Part shown: piece by piece, positions 34,862-42,999 of the stretch | Position numbering within the stretch: position 1 is the first letter of the stretch | Layout: each line of letters starts with the position of its first letter | NCBI RefSeq assembly: GCF_019448085.1 | Contig: NZ_JAGFNZ010000002.1 | Location: forward strand, 682,001 to 746,000 | Length of the DNA: 64,000 nucleotides | Origin: Caproiciproducens faecalis | GTDB lineage: Bacteria; Bacillota; Clostridia; Oscillospirales; Acutalibacteraceae | Direction: 5' to 3' | Notes under the pieces: model-generated | What the model saw: only the letters and a program-made list of their open reading frames with translations | The model's database searches: none | Told to the model about the DNA's origin: nothing | Translations under genes and position numbers: made by a program

Positions 34862-35177
34862 CTTCTTCCCCGCTGAAAGATTTTGCGCATTCCTGCAAAG
34901 TGCGGTACAGCGGCAGCACATCCCCGCCGGTTTCGCTCAGCTCTTCCAGACTCTGCAGGGCTTTGATCCGGTCAAAAAACTTGATTTCCATCCCGCCGCC
35001 CTTCGGCCGTTTGATCTCCGCAATATTATACAGATCCATTTTGTCCAGCGCCGCCAAATCCGGTTCCTCTGTAAACAGCAGCCGCACCGCGTCCGCAATT
35101 CCGCCGTAAGCCAGCCGCTCGTACCCTCTGCGAACCCGCTTTCTGGTTCTTTCGCCCGTTTCCGAATTACCTTCCAA
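34851..35177 (-). CDS. Phage terminase small subunit-like protein
   Basis: The 108-residue protein is directly upstream of terL. Its middle region (LYNIAEIKRPKGGGMEIKFF, then DRIKALQSLEEL) is the conserved C-terminal segment of clostridial terminase small subunits. A basic N-terminus (GERTRKRVRRGYERLAYGG) could bind DNA. It is shorter than typical small subunits because the usual N-terminal HTH is reduced. The start is TTG 35177 with AAAGGAGG 8 nt before it. It is the first gene of the cluster; no obvious strong promoter is seen between it and the divergent GntR gene. Confidence 0.75.
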   Translation of the reverse strand: MEGNSETGERTRKRVRRGYERLAYGGIADAVRLLFTEEPDLAALDKMDLYNIAEIKRPKGGGMEIKFFDRIKALQSLEELSETGGDVLPLYRTLQECAKSFSGEEDGV

Positions 35178-35255
35178 GCCTTCAGCCTCCTTTCAAGCCA
35201 CCACCCAACAAACAGGAAAATTGCCCTCAAAAGGAAAATTTTTAAAAATTATCTC

Positions 35256-35284
35256 TTGACAAATGTCGGCGTTAGGATTATTGT
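35256..35284 (+). promoter_or_regulatory. Promoter of the GntR-ABC operon
   Basis: TTGACA (35256-35261) and TATTGT (35279-35284) are 17 bp apart. The start point lies inside the palindrome at 35282-35300, the usual position for repression by a GntR protein. Confidence 0.7.
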
Positions 35285-35300
35285 ATATACACGATATACA
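35282..35300. promoter_or_regulatory. Palindromic operator of the YtrA-type GntR regulator
   Basis: A perfect 7-bp inverted repeat TGTATAT / ATATACA is separated by 5 bp (ACACG). It overlaps the -10 element and the start point, and the gene begins 24 bp further on. This fits autorepression by the adjacent GntR protein. Confidence 0.7.
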
Positions 35301-35323
35301 CAATATTCCTACGAGGTGATTCT

Positions 35324-35698
35324 TTGGACATCATCATCAGCAATTCCAGCGGCAAACCGATTTACGAACAAATTACCGAGCAGGTCAAAAACAGCATTAT
35401 TACCGGCGCCCTGCAGGCGGGCGAAGCTCTGCCCTCTATGCGGCTTCTGGCAAAGGAGCTGCACATCAGCGTCATCACTACCAAACGCGCTTATGAGGAT
35501 CTGGAACGGGAGGGGTTTATTGAAACAGTCGCCGGAAAAGGAAGCTTTGTCGCACAGAAAAACATGGAATTTATCCGTGAAGAACAGCTGCGCAAAGCGG
35601 AAAATCTTCTGCAAAGCGCCGTGGATGTGGCAAGATCGGGCGGAATCACACTGGATGAACTCCGCGAAATGCTTACTTTGCTATACAACGGTGATTAA
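35324..35698 (+). CDS. GntR-family regulator (YtrA subfamily)
   Basis: The 124-residue protein has an N-terminal winged helix (IYEQITEQVKNSIITG, PSMRLLAKELHISVITT, DLEREGFIETVAGKGSFV) and only a short C-terminal dimerising tail. This is the YtrA group that controls ABC transporter operons. It starts at TTG 35324 with GAGGTGA 6 nt upstream. A different frame across this region is a shadow. It probably represses itself and the two downstream ABC genes from the operator at 35282-35300 until some ligand or wall stress relieves it. The ligand is unknown. Confidence 0.9.
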   Translation: MDIIISNSSGKPIYEQITEQVKNSIITGALQAGEALPSMRLLAKELHISVITTKRAYEDLEREGFIETVAGKGSFVAQKNMEFIREEQLRKAENLLQSAVDVARSGGITLDELREMLTLLYNGD

Positions 35699-35727
35699 AA
35701 TTCCGGCACAGCGCCAGGGAGGTAACT

Positions 35728-36588
35728 ATGGAAGATATTCTCACAGTCAGCAATCTTTGTAAGGACTACCCGTCGTTTCACTTGCAAAACGTCAGCTTTT
35801 CCGTTCCGGGCGGCAGCATTGTCGGTTTTGTCGGCGAAAACGGCGCAGGAAAAACGACCACAATCAAACTGATTTTAAATGAAATGAAGCGGAGCAGCGG
35901 CTCTGTCAAAATTTTTGGTCTGGATAATATTAAGGACGAACAGAAGATCAAGGAGCAGATCGGCGTCGTGTTCGACGAAAGCTATTTTCACGGCGAATTC
36001 AAAGCCGGGGACATTGCTTCCATCCTGCGGGCGGTATTTAAAACTTGGGACGACGAACTCTTCGACCGGTATCTGAACCAGTTCAAGCTGCCGAAAAATA
36101 AAACGATTAAGGAATATTCCAAGGGAATGAAAATGAAGCTGAGCATTGCCAGCGCGCTGGCGCACCGCCCGCGCCTTTTAATTCTTGACGAGGCAACCAG
36201 CGGGCTTGACCCGGTCGTGCGCAGCGAGATTCTCGACATCTTCCTTGATTTCATTCAGGATGAATCCCACTCCGTGCTGTTTTCCTCCCACATCACCGGC
36301 GATCTGGAGAAAGTAGCGGATTACGTCGTTTTCATTCATGAAGGAAAAATTATTTTCGACCGTTCGAAGGATGACCTGATCTATCGGTACGGGGTTCTCA
36401 AATGCGGTTCGAACGATTTTCAGCGGGTAGACAAAGACGATCTTGTCCGCTGGCGCAAAACCGATTTTGGCTATGAAGCGCTGGTGACGGACCGGGACGC
36501 CACCCAGCGAAAATATGCCGGTCTGGTCGTCGACCCGGCCACCATTGACGACATCATGCTGATTTATGTAAAGGGGGGCAAATCATGA
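35728..36588 (+). CDS. ABC transporter ATP-binding protein
   Basis: The 286-residue ATPase has Walker A (FVGENGAGKTTT), Q-loop region, signature (KEYSKGMKMKLSIA in place of LSGGQ, typical of ABC-2 exporters), Walker B (LLILDEATSGLD) and the H-switch (FSSHITGD). A C-terminal extension of about 70 residues follows. It pairs with the ABC-2 permease whose start overlaps it by 4 bases. Such GntR-ABC sets are often tied to antibiotic or cell-wall stress, but the substrate is not known. Confidence 0.92.
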   Translation: MEDILTVSNLCKDYPSFHLQNVSFSVPGGSIVGFVGENGAGKTTTIKLILNEMKRSSGSVKIFGLDNIKDEQKIKEQIGVVFDESYFHGEFKAGDIASILRAVFKTWDDELFDRYLNQFKLPKNKTIKEYSKGMKMKLSIASALAHRPRLLILDEATSGLDPVVRSEILDIFLDFIQDESHSVLFSSHITGDLEKVADYVVFIHEGKIIFDRSKDDLIYRYGVLKCGSNDFQRVDKDDLVRWRKTDFGYEALVTDRDATQRKYAGLVVDPATIDDIMLIYVKGGKS

Positions 36589-37208
36589 CGGGACTTCTGT
36601 TAAAAGACCTGCTGTATTTAAAAAAGCAGGGGCGGGTTTTCTTGCTTCTGCTGGCTTTTTATATTATCTTTTTTGCTACAACGGGGAGCGGAATCGATCA
36701 GATTACCTCTTTGCTGCTCACTTTGATCCCAATGATCCCGATGATTGTTCTTACGAATGCCTTCGCTTATGACGAGCTGTCGAAATGGAACACTTACGCG
36801 CTCACCTTCCCCCTGACCAGGGGAAAACTCGTCTTTGCAAGATACCTGCTTACCCTGCTTCTGACCTGCATCATGGCTTTGATTCCGCTTTTCGCGAACC
36901 TCTTGTTCGGCAGCCTCTCCGCGGAAACGTTCGCGGCGATTTACGCCGCATTCGGCGCGTCTCTTCTCCTCTGTGAGATTTTAATTCCGCTGTTTTATCA
37001 GTTTGGAACACAGAAAGCGAGGTTTGCATTGCTGGTGATTGTTTTTATTCCCACCCTTGGTGTTTTTTTCTATAAACAGCTTCGGTTAGCCGCACCGAGC
37101 AGTGAGCAGATCGTGTTTCTGCTGAAAATCTCCCCCCTGTTTTTACTTGTTTTTTTTGCGGTGTCCTATTATATATCCTGTAAAATATTGGAAAACAAGA
37201 ATAATTAA
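36585..37208 (+). CDS. ABC-2 type membrane permease
   Basis: The 207-residue protein has about six hydrophobic helices, starting with a long one after LLLKDLLYLKKQGRVF, a typical N-terminus in this family (DLLYLKK). The AFAYDELSKWNTYALTFPLTRG segment resembles the YtrC/ABC-2 coupling region (DE..KW..Y..s.P.sr). ATG 36585 overlaps the ATPase stop as ATGA, so the complex is coexpressed. It ends the three-gene operon, before the terminator at 37214-37245. Confidence 0.85.
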   Translation: MTGLLLKDLLYLKKQGRVFLLLLAFYIIFFATTGSGIDQITSLLLTLIPMIPMIVLTNAFAYDELSKWNTYALTFPLTRGKLVFARYLLTLLLTCIMALIPLFANLLFGSLSAETFAAIYAAFGASLLLCEILIPLFYQFGTQKARFALLVIVFIPTLGVFFYKQLRLAAPSSEQIVFLLKISPLFLLVFFAVSYYISCKILENKNN

Positions 37209-37213
37209 GGTAT

Positions 37214-37245
37214 AAAAAAGGAACGGTTCGCCCGCTCCTTTTTTT
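37214..37245 (+). terminator. Terminator of the GntR-ABC operon
   Basis: An imperfect stem (AAAAAAGGAACGG with CCGCTCCTTTTTT) ends in T7 at 37239-37245, 5 bp after the permease stop. Confidence 0.75.
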
Positions 37246-37427
37246 GTTTGCTAAACCTGATATTGTATATTACATAATCTTATTTTTTATATTGCATTCC
37301 TGCATTAATTCTATATTCGACTTATATTTCAAGTGGAAAATGATAAAATATTTTTATGATTATAGAAATTTAACAATTTCTTTGACTGAAAAAGACAAAT
37401 TCATCAGGGAAGGTAAAGGAGAAGTTT

Positions 37428-38300
37428 ATGAACGATTATGTCATTGTTACAGATTCTTCCTGTGATCTGACAGCGGAAATGGCCCGGGATTTGGAGCTGA
37501 CGGTGCTCCCGCTCTCCTTTAGTCTGACGGAAAAAGAATACCGCAATTATCTGGACGGGCGCGACCTCTCTTTCAAGGATTTCTACCGGCACATCCGGGC
37601 TGGGGAAATCTGTACGACCTCCGCAGTGAATGTGGAAGCTTTCGTCGGCGCCATCGAACCGATTCTTCAGTCCGGAAGAGACGTGCTCTGCGCAGCGTTT
37701 TCCAGCGGACTGAGCAACACCTGCAACGCCGCGCAGATGGCCTGCAAGGAACTGGCGGAAAAATACCCACAGCGGCGGGTGTACACTGTGGACACGCTCT
37801 GCGCCTCTATGGGTCAGGGCTTGCTGATCTATCACGCCGTCCAGCAAAAGCGCAGCGGTAAAACAATAGACGAGGTGCGCAACTGGCTGGAAGAAAACAG
37901 GCTGCACCTGTGCCACTGGTTCACGGTCGAAGATCTGAACCATCTGAAACGCGGAGGCAGAATTTCTGCGACAACCGCTTTGATCGGCACCATGCTGAAC
38001 ATTAAACCCGTCCTGCATGTGGACGACGAGGGCCACCTGATTAACGTCGGCAAAGCCAGGGGCCGCCACGCGTCGCTCACCGCACTGGTCGATCATATGG
38101 AGGAAACGGCGATTGACCCTGCTTCACAGGTTGTGTTCATCAGCCACGGCGATTCTCAGGAGGACGCCGACTTTGTCGCGGAACAGGTAAAAAGCAGGTT
38201 CGGCGTAAAAACCGTCGTGACCAATTACGTCGGCCCGGTCATCGGGGCCCACTCCGGTCCGGGAACCATCGCGCTGTTCTTCCTCGGTACGCACCGCTGA
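37428..38300 (+). CDS. DegV family fatty acid-binding protein
   Basis: The 290-residue protein starts with IVTDSSCDLT and has FSSGLSNTCNAA, both typical of DegV. The family binds a single fatty acid in a pocket between two domains and in Gram-positives acts as FakB, giving fatty acids to the FakA kinase. The C-terminal EDADFVAEQV and GPVIGAHSGPGTIALFF match. GTAAAGGAGAAGTTT precedes ATG 37428. No fakA is adjacent. It ends at the terminator at 38334-38369, shared head-on with the htrA-like gene. Confidence 0.9.
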   Translation: MNDYVIVTDSSCDLTAEMARDLELTVLPLSFSLTEKEYRNYLDGRDLSFKDFYRHIRAGEICTTSAVNVEAFVGAIEPILQSGRDVLCAAFSSGLSNTCNAAQMACKELAEKYPQRRVYTVDTLCASMGQGLLIYHAVQQKRSGKTIDEVRNWLEENRLHLCHWFTVEDLNHLKRGGRISATTALIGTMLNIKPVLHVDDEGHLINVGKARGRHASLTALVDHMEETAIDPASQVVFISHGDSQEDADFVAEQVKSRFGVKTVVTNYVGPVIGAHSGPGTIALFFLGTHR

Positions 38301-38333
38301 CCACCCAAAAAAAGTTATTTATAAATTGAAAAA

Positions 38334-38369
38334 CGCCCCGGAGCGGCTTTGAAAAGCCGTTCCGGGGCG
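38334..38369. terminator. Strong hairpin between degV and htrA
   Basis: A long GC-rich stem (38334-38350 with 38353-38369, one G-T pair) lies between two convergent genes, with A-tract and ATTGTTTT flanks. It can serve both. Confidence 0.8.
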
Positions 38370-38381
38370 CATTGTTTTGCA

Positions 38382-40064
38382 TTATTTTGCCTGTGTCTCG
38401 CCTTTGTCTTCCAGCAGTTTGGTTTTCACGGTTTTTGAGCTGCCGGTACTTTGCCCGGTACCCATCCTGAAGATCGTTAGCGACAGGGTGTCGCCTGCCT
38501 TGTGCCGGTTCAACACCGCGTAAAGATCGTCCAGACTGGAAATGGTCTGTCCGTCCGCTTTGGTAATAACGTCGCCGACAGCTACGCCGGATTTCGTCAG
38601 GTCGCTTTCAGAACTGATCTCACGGATCATGACTCCGGTCGGGTAGCCGGAAAGCTGGGACTGAATATCGGTGATCGTTGTGGCGGTAATTCCAAGACGG
38701 CTGCGCCCGGTAACGTACCCGCGCGCGACCAGGTCGTCAATGATGGTTTTCGCCTTGCTGACAGGAATCGCAAAGCCCATACCCTCGTAGCCTGTGGCAA
38801 CGATTTTGTTGGAATTAATGCCGATGACCTGCCCGTACATATTCACAAGCGGGCCGCCGGAATTGCCCGGATTAATGGCCGCGTCGGTCTGAATGTAGGT
38901 CATCCCGTTGTCGCTGTGGCTCTCAATGGTACGGTTCAGGGCGGAGACATATCCGCCGGTCAGCGAACTGGAGTACTCCATGCCGCCCGGGTTGCCGATG
39001 GCAATGACTTCGTCGCCGATTTCCAGCTGATCCGCGTTGCCGAACACGGCCGCGCTCAGATTGTTTGCGTTGATGCGCAGCACGGCAAGATCGGAGGTCT
39101 TGTCGTAGCCGACCACCGTTGCTTCATATTCTTTTTTATCGTGAAGGATTACCTTTACCTTGTTTGCGCGGGAATAGTTGACTACATGGGCGTTTGTCAG
39201 GATATATCCGTCCACGCTCGCCACGATGCCGGTGCCCTGAATCACGCCGCCCTTAGCGTCCGTGGTACCGGCCACGGTGGTTTCCACCCCGACAACACTT
39301 TCCACTACGTTTTTATAAACATCCTTTGCGCTCAGCACTCCGGTGCCCGGCTCCGGTACAATCGTAATTCCGGCGGAGTTCGGATTGGTTCCGTTCCCCT
39401 TGATTCCGCCCTGAATCTGCGCCTGACTGGATTCACTTCCGGAGGTGGCGGGAGCTTCGCTTTCATTGTTTTCCGGCTGTGAAGTCGTGGTCTGCGGCCA
39501 CCCGCCGTTCTGCTGGGCGACAGCGGTCTGAACGCCGTAAATACAGAAGCCCAGAACAAACGCCGCGGTCAGTCCGCCTAAAATCCAGAGGAACACGCGC
39601 AGTCCGGTGTTTTTGCGTTTCGGCGGCCGGGGGTCCTGCGGGTTCTGCCCGGGCTGCTGCCCGCCGTTCTGCTGATAGGACCAGTAAGGCTGCTGGCCGT
39701 ACGGATTTTGCTGATAATTTCCGTAAGGATTGTTATAATTCCCATAGGGCTGCTGATACTGGCCGTAAGGATTGTTGTACTGACCGTACGGGGAATACGG
39801 ATTCTGAGAATCCTGATACGGCGGCTGGCCGTACGGGGGAACCGGCCGATCTGCGTCCCGGCTGTCCGGCTCCGCGCCCGGTGCGGCAGGCGCTTCTTCC
39901 TGCTCAAGAGGAGCTTCCGGTGTATCCTGCGGAAGAGCCGGCTGTTCCGGTTCGTTTTCCTGCTCCGGCGCCGTGGGGTGTTCCTCCCCGGACTGGTTTG
40001 CGGAGTCGTTATCCCACGGGTTCTGCTCCCCGTTATGATTGTGATCGAAGTCGCTGTCACTCAT
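38382..40064 (-). CDS. Membrane-anchored HtrA-type serine protease with Tyr/Gln/Asn-rich cytoplasmic tail
   Basis: The 560-residue protein has an acidic/Pro-rich N-terminus (1-75), a repetitive tail of YGQYNNPYGQ-like units (about 75-140), one transmembrane helix (about 154-176), a Ser/Thr linker, a trypsin-like domain with His293, Asp325 and Ser402 (NPGNSGGP), and a C-terminal PDZ domain (about 460-545). The catalytic triad is complete. It degrades or senses misfolded proteins outside the membrane. It lies 25 bp downstream of the sensor kinase gene, like the WalRK-htrA order in other Firmicutes, so it may be under that system. Confidence 0.92.
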   Translation of the reverse strand: MSDSDFDHNHNGEQNPWDNDSANQSGEEHPTAPEQENEPEQPALPQDTPEAPLEQEEAPAAPGAEPDSRDADRPVPPYGQPPYQDSQNPYSPYGQYNNPYGQYQQPYGNYNNPYGNYQQNPYGQQPYWSYQQNGGQQPGQNPQDPRPPKRKNTGLRVFLWILGGLTAAFVLGFCIYGVQTAVAQQNGGWPQTTTSQPENNESEAPATSGSESSQAQIQGGIKGNGTNPNSAGITIVPEPGTGVLSAKDVYKNVVESVVGVETTVAGTTDAKGGVIQGTGIVASVDGYILTNAHVVNYSRANKVKVILHDKKEYEATVVGYDKTSDLAVLRINANNLSAAVFGNADQLEIGDEVIAIGNPGGMEYSSSLTGGYVSALNRTIESHSDNGMTYIQTDAAINPGNSGGPLVNMYGQVIGINSNKIVATGYEGMGFAIPVSKAKTIIDDLVARGYVTGRSRLGITATTITDIQSQLSGYPTGVMIREISSESDLTKSGVAVGDVITKADGQTISSLDDLYAVLNRHKAGDTLSLTIFRMGTGQSTGSSKTVKTKLLEDKGETQAK

Positions 40065-40089
40065 AAGAAATACCCTTTCTGAAAATCAT

Positions 40090-41580
40090 TTATTCTTTGT
40101 CCTGCTCCGGCGACCCGTCCTTTAACAGGTGCGGTTCGCTGATTTTGGGCAGCCAAAATTCAAACTGGCAATATTCATTCTGCACGCTGCTGACATTAAT
40201 TTCCCCACCGTGCAGCTTAATAATCGTACGGACAATATACAGTCCCAATCCCATTCCGTTTTTGTCCTGGCTGCGGGACTTGTCGGTCTTGTAAAAACGG
40301 TCGAAAATCAGCGAAAGCTCTTCCGGCGCGATACCCGGGCCGCTGTTTTTTATCACAACGCTGCTCTTGTCCGGCTGGTCAACAATGCGGATTTCAATAT
40401 ATCCGCCCTCATTGGTGAACTTGACCGCGTTTTCAATTAAATTATATACCACCTGATGGATCATATCCGGGTCGCCGTCCACAAACAGGCTCTCCGCATC
40501 CTCCAGCCCTCGGATTTCCAGCTTTTTGTCCTCGATTGATTTCTCAAAGGATAAAAGCGCAATCAAAATCGTATTCGTAAGGTCAAACCGCGCCGGCCGA
40601 AGCTTCAGCTCCCCGCTGTCGATTCTGGAAAGATCCAGCATGGTGCGCACCAGACGGGACAGCCGCTTAACCTCCTGAGAAACGATGCTCAGGTAATGGC
40701 TCTGCTTTTCCAGCGGAATGGTCCCGTCCAGAATTCCGTCGATAAAGCCCGCAATGGTCGTCATCGGCGTTTTCAGCTCATGCGATACATTCGCAATAAA
40801 ATTGCGTCTTACGTTCTCACCGGTGGAAAGGGAGCTCGCCATGTTGTTAAAGGCAATTGCCAGCTGGCCGATTTCGTCCTGACTGGTGACCGGCACGCGC
40901 ACGGAAAAGTTACCGTCCCCGAAAGAGCGCGCCGCCGCCGCCATGTTGCGCAGCGGCTGAACCAGCTTATAGGAAAACAGCCACACCGCACAGAAGGATA
41001 CCATAAACGCGGCGATGGCCGCCAGCAGGAACATCCGCAGAATTTCCCCGCGGAAGGAATTGAAGGACCGCACATTGTAGGCCGTAAACACGGCGCCAAT
41101 GGCGGTCTTGCTGCCGTCGATATTTCCCACATTGATCGGAACCCCGACAATATAATAGGGCTGACTGTAAATTCCGCCCATCGTGCCCTGACTGCTGTAT
41201 CCGCCGGCGATGGCCTTTTTCATGATTTCCTCGCTGACCTTGCGGCCGTCGTTCACGCCGCTCGTGCTGTCGTAGGAGGCAATCACAATCTGTCCGCTCA
41301 GCTTGGTCACAAAGATATCCGCGTCAATGTTGTCGGAGAAAGCCGCGATGAACGCCTTCATCCGGTCGGTGTGAATCGTATAAACATTGTCTTCCACCGA
41401 AGTAACGCTGTCCGCGGCGATGGCGGCTACGCTCTGGGCGTTCTTCCTCAGCAGGTTCCGCTTTTCCGTCTGCCAGTAATTTGAAAAGAAGATCAGCATC
41501 ACGAAGCTCAGAAACAGAAAGCTGATGAAGATGATGGAAGAGGTAATCCGCAGATACTTCTTAAATAGTGTTTTCTGCAT
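40090..41580 (-). CDS. Sensor histidine kinase
   Basis: The 496-residue kinase has transmembrane helices at about 13-33 and 182-204 around a 150-residue extracytoplasmic sensor, HAMP (about 205-258), HisKA with phosphoaccepting His267 (NVSHELKTPMT), and HATPase with N (NLIENAVKF), G1 (SGPGI) and G2 (GMGLGLY) boxes. It matches the PhoR/WalK/ResE group. No PAS domain is visible between HAMP and HisKA, unlike classic WalK. The response regulator ends 3 bp upstream, so the two are an obligate pair. Confidence 0.92.
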   Translation of the reverse strand: MQKTLFKKYLRITSSIIFISFLFLSFVMLIFFSNYWQTEKRNLLRKNAQSVAAIAADSVTSVEDNVYTIHTDRMKAFIAAFSDNIDADIFVTKLSGQIVIASYDSTSGVNDGRKVSEEIMKKAIAGGYSSQGTMGGIYSQPYYIVGVPINVGNIDGSKTAIGAVFTAYNVRSFNSFRGEILRMFLLAAIAAFMVSFCAVWLFSYKLVQPLRNMAAAARSFGDGNFSVRVPVTSQDEIGQLAIAFNNMASSLSTGENVRRNFIANVSHELKTPMTTIAGFIDGILDGTIPLEKQSHYLSIVSQEVKRLSRLVRTMLDLSRIDSGELKLRPARFDLTNTILIALLSFEKSIEDKKLEIRGLEDAESLFVDGDPDMIHQVVYNLIENAVKFTNEGGYIEIRIVDQPDKSSVVIKNSGPGIAPEELSLIFDRFYKTDKSRSQDKNGMGLGLYIVRTIIKLHGGEINVSSVQNEYCQFEFWLPKISEPHLLKDGSPEQDKE

Positions 41581-41583
41581 TTT

Positions 41584-42273
41584 TTATTCCTTAACTTCAA
41601 ATTTATAGCCGACGCCCCAGACCGTTTTGAGCGCCCACTTGTCGGAAACGCCCTCCAGCTTCTCGCGCAGGCGCTTCACATGCACGTCCACCGTCCGGCT
41701 GTCGCCGTAATAATCGAAGCCCCAAACCTCGTCAAGCAGCTGGTCGCGCGTAAAAACGCGGTTCGGATTGCTGGCAAGGTGATAAATCAGTTCCATTTCC
41801 TTGGGGGGCGTGTCAATCTGAGCGCCGTTTACCCGCAGCTCATAATTGGTAAGGTTGATGGAAAGCTTGTCGTATTTGACTTCTTTCACCGTTTCTTCAC
41901 TGTTTTTCCCCAAACGGCGCAGCACAGCCTTGATTCTGGCCACGACCTCTTTTGCCTCAAACGGCTTCACCACATAATCGTCCGCTCCCAGCTCCAGACC
42001 GAGCACCTTGTCAAAGACCTCGCCTTTTGCGGTGAGCATAATAATGGGACACTGCGATTTCTTGCGGATTTCCCGGCAGACCTGCCAGCCGTCCAGCTCG
42101 GGCAGCATGATGTCTAGCATAATCAGGTCGGGGGCCTCCGCGTCAAAAGCCTCCAGCGCTTTGCGGCCGTCGTTGGCGATTGCCACCTCATAGCCTTCCT
42201 TTTCAATATAAAGCCTAAGAAGCTCACATATATTCTGGTCGTCATCAACCACTAAAATTTTTCCAGCCGGCAT
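41584..42273 (-). CDS. OmpR-family response regulator
   Basis: The 229-residue protein has a receiver domain with acidic pocket (DDDQ, 10-12), phosphoacceptor Asp54 in IMLDIMLPEL, conserved Lys in KPFEAKE, and a winged-helix DNA-binding domain with GDSRTVDVHVKRLREKL. It is coexpressed with the downstream kinase and the htrA-like gene. GGAGGAAGTTAAAA precedes ATG 42273. Its targets likely include envelope-stress genes, but no binding site is identified. Confidence 0.93.
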   Translation of the reverse strand: MPAGKILVVDDDQNICELLRLYIEKEGYEVAIANDGRKALEAFDAEAPDLIMLDIMLPELDGWQVCREIRKKSQCPIIMLTAKGEVFDKVLGLELGADDYVVKPFEAKEVVARIKAVLRRLGKNSEETVKEVKYDKLSINLTNYELRVNGAQIDTPPKEMELIYHLASNPNRVFTRDQLLDEVWGFDYYGDSRTVDVHVKRLREKLEGVSDKWALKTVWGVGYKFEVKE

Positions 42274-42448
42274 TTTTAACTTCCTCCTTCATACCCCCGT
42301 TGTTAGATGTATATTTTGATTATAAGGGAATTCACCTGAAAAGTCATGAATTTTTTATAAAAGTTTTTGAATATTGTATGAATGAGCCAAGCGGCACTGC
42401 TTCCGGTTTTTAACCAATTCATCATGGCATCTGTCCGGCATAAGAAAA

Positions 42449-42468
42449 GGGAGCGCCTCAGCGCTCCC
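42449..42468 (-). terminator. Terminator after leuCD
   Basis: An 8-bp perfect stem (GGGAGCGC 42449-42456 with 42461-42468) and a 4-nt loop are followed on the minus strand by CCTTTTCTTAT. It is 37 bp beyond the leuD stop. Confidence 0.7.
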
Positions 42469-42504
42469 TGAAAATAATGAAAAATCCGGGCCCCGCAGGC
42501 CGCG

Positions 42505-42987
42505 TTATTTCATAATGCTGTTTAATAGCCCGCCTTTTGCGATGATATTCTGAATAAACGGCGGAAACGGCTGAGCCTTATAGCTTTTCCCGCTCGACAG
42601 ATTTTTAATCACGCCGGTGTTAAAATCCACCTCTACCTCGTCGCCCGCCCGAATATCCTCGGCGGCTTCGTCACATTCCAAAATCGGCAGCCCGATGTTG
42701 ATGGCGTTGCGGTAAAAGATACGGGCAAAGGTGGACGCGATCACGCAGGACACCCCGCTTGCCTGAATGGCAATGGGTGCGTGCTCACGGGAAGATCCGC
42801 AGCCAAAATTTTTCGCGGCGACGATGATATCGCCCTTCTTTACCTTCTTAACAAAATCGCTGTCGATATCCTCCATGCAGTGAGAAGCCAGCTCCTCATG
42901 GGAGGCGGTGTTCAGGTATCTTGCGGGAATAATCACGTCGGTATCGACATTGTCTCCGTATTTATGAACAAATCCGTGTGCGTTCAT
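42505..42987 (-). CDS. leuD: 3-isopropylmalate dehydratase small subunit
   Basis: The 160-residue swivel subunit has [13 protein letters not shown] near the N-terminus, the [10 protein letters not shown] motif, and [14 protein letters not shown]. It pairs with LeuC to isomerise 2- and 3-isopropylmalate in leucine synthesis. Its short length fits the bacterial-archaeal LeuD/HacB-like group in Clostridia. The gene starts 12 bp after leuC with GGAGGGATTGAA in front. leuA and leuB are not in the window. Confidence 0.93.
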   Translation of the reverse strand: MNAHGFVHKYGDNVDTDVIIPARYLNTASHEELASHCMEDIDSDFVKKVKKGDIIVAAKNFGCGSSREHAPIAIQASGVSCVIASTFARIFYRNAINIGLPILECDEAAEDIRAGDEVEVDFNTGVIKNLSSGKSYKAQPFPPFIQNIIAKGGLLNSIMK

Positions 42988-42999
42988 TTCAATCCCTCC

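Noticed and set aside
35178-35255. Attachment-site repeats at the ends of the phage-like cluster
   Set aside because: I compared the ends near 24690-24750 and 35178-35260 by eye and found no convincing direct repeat. No integrase gene is present either.
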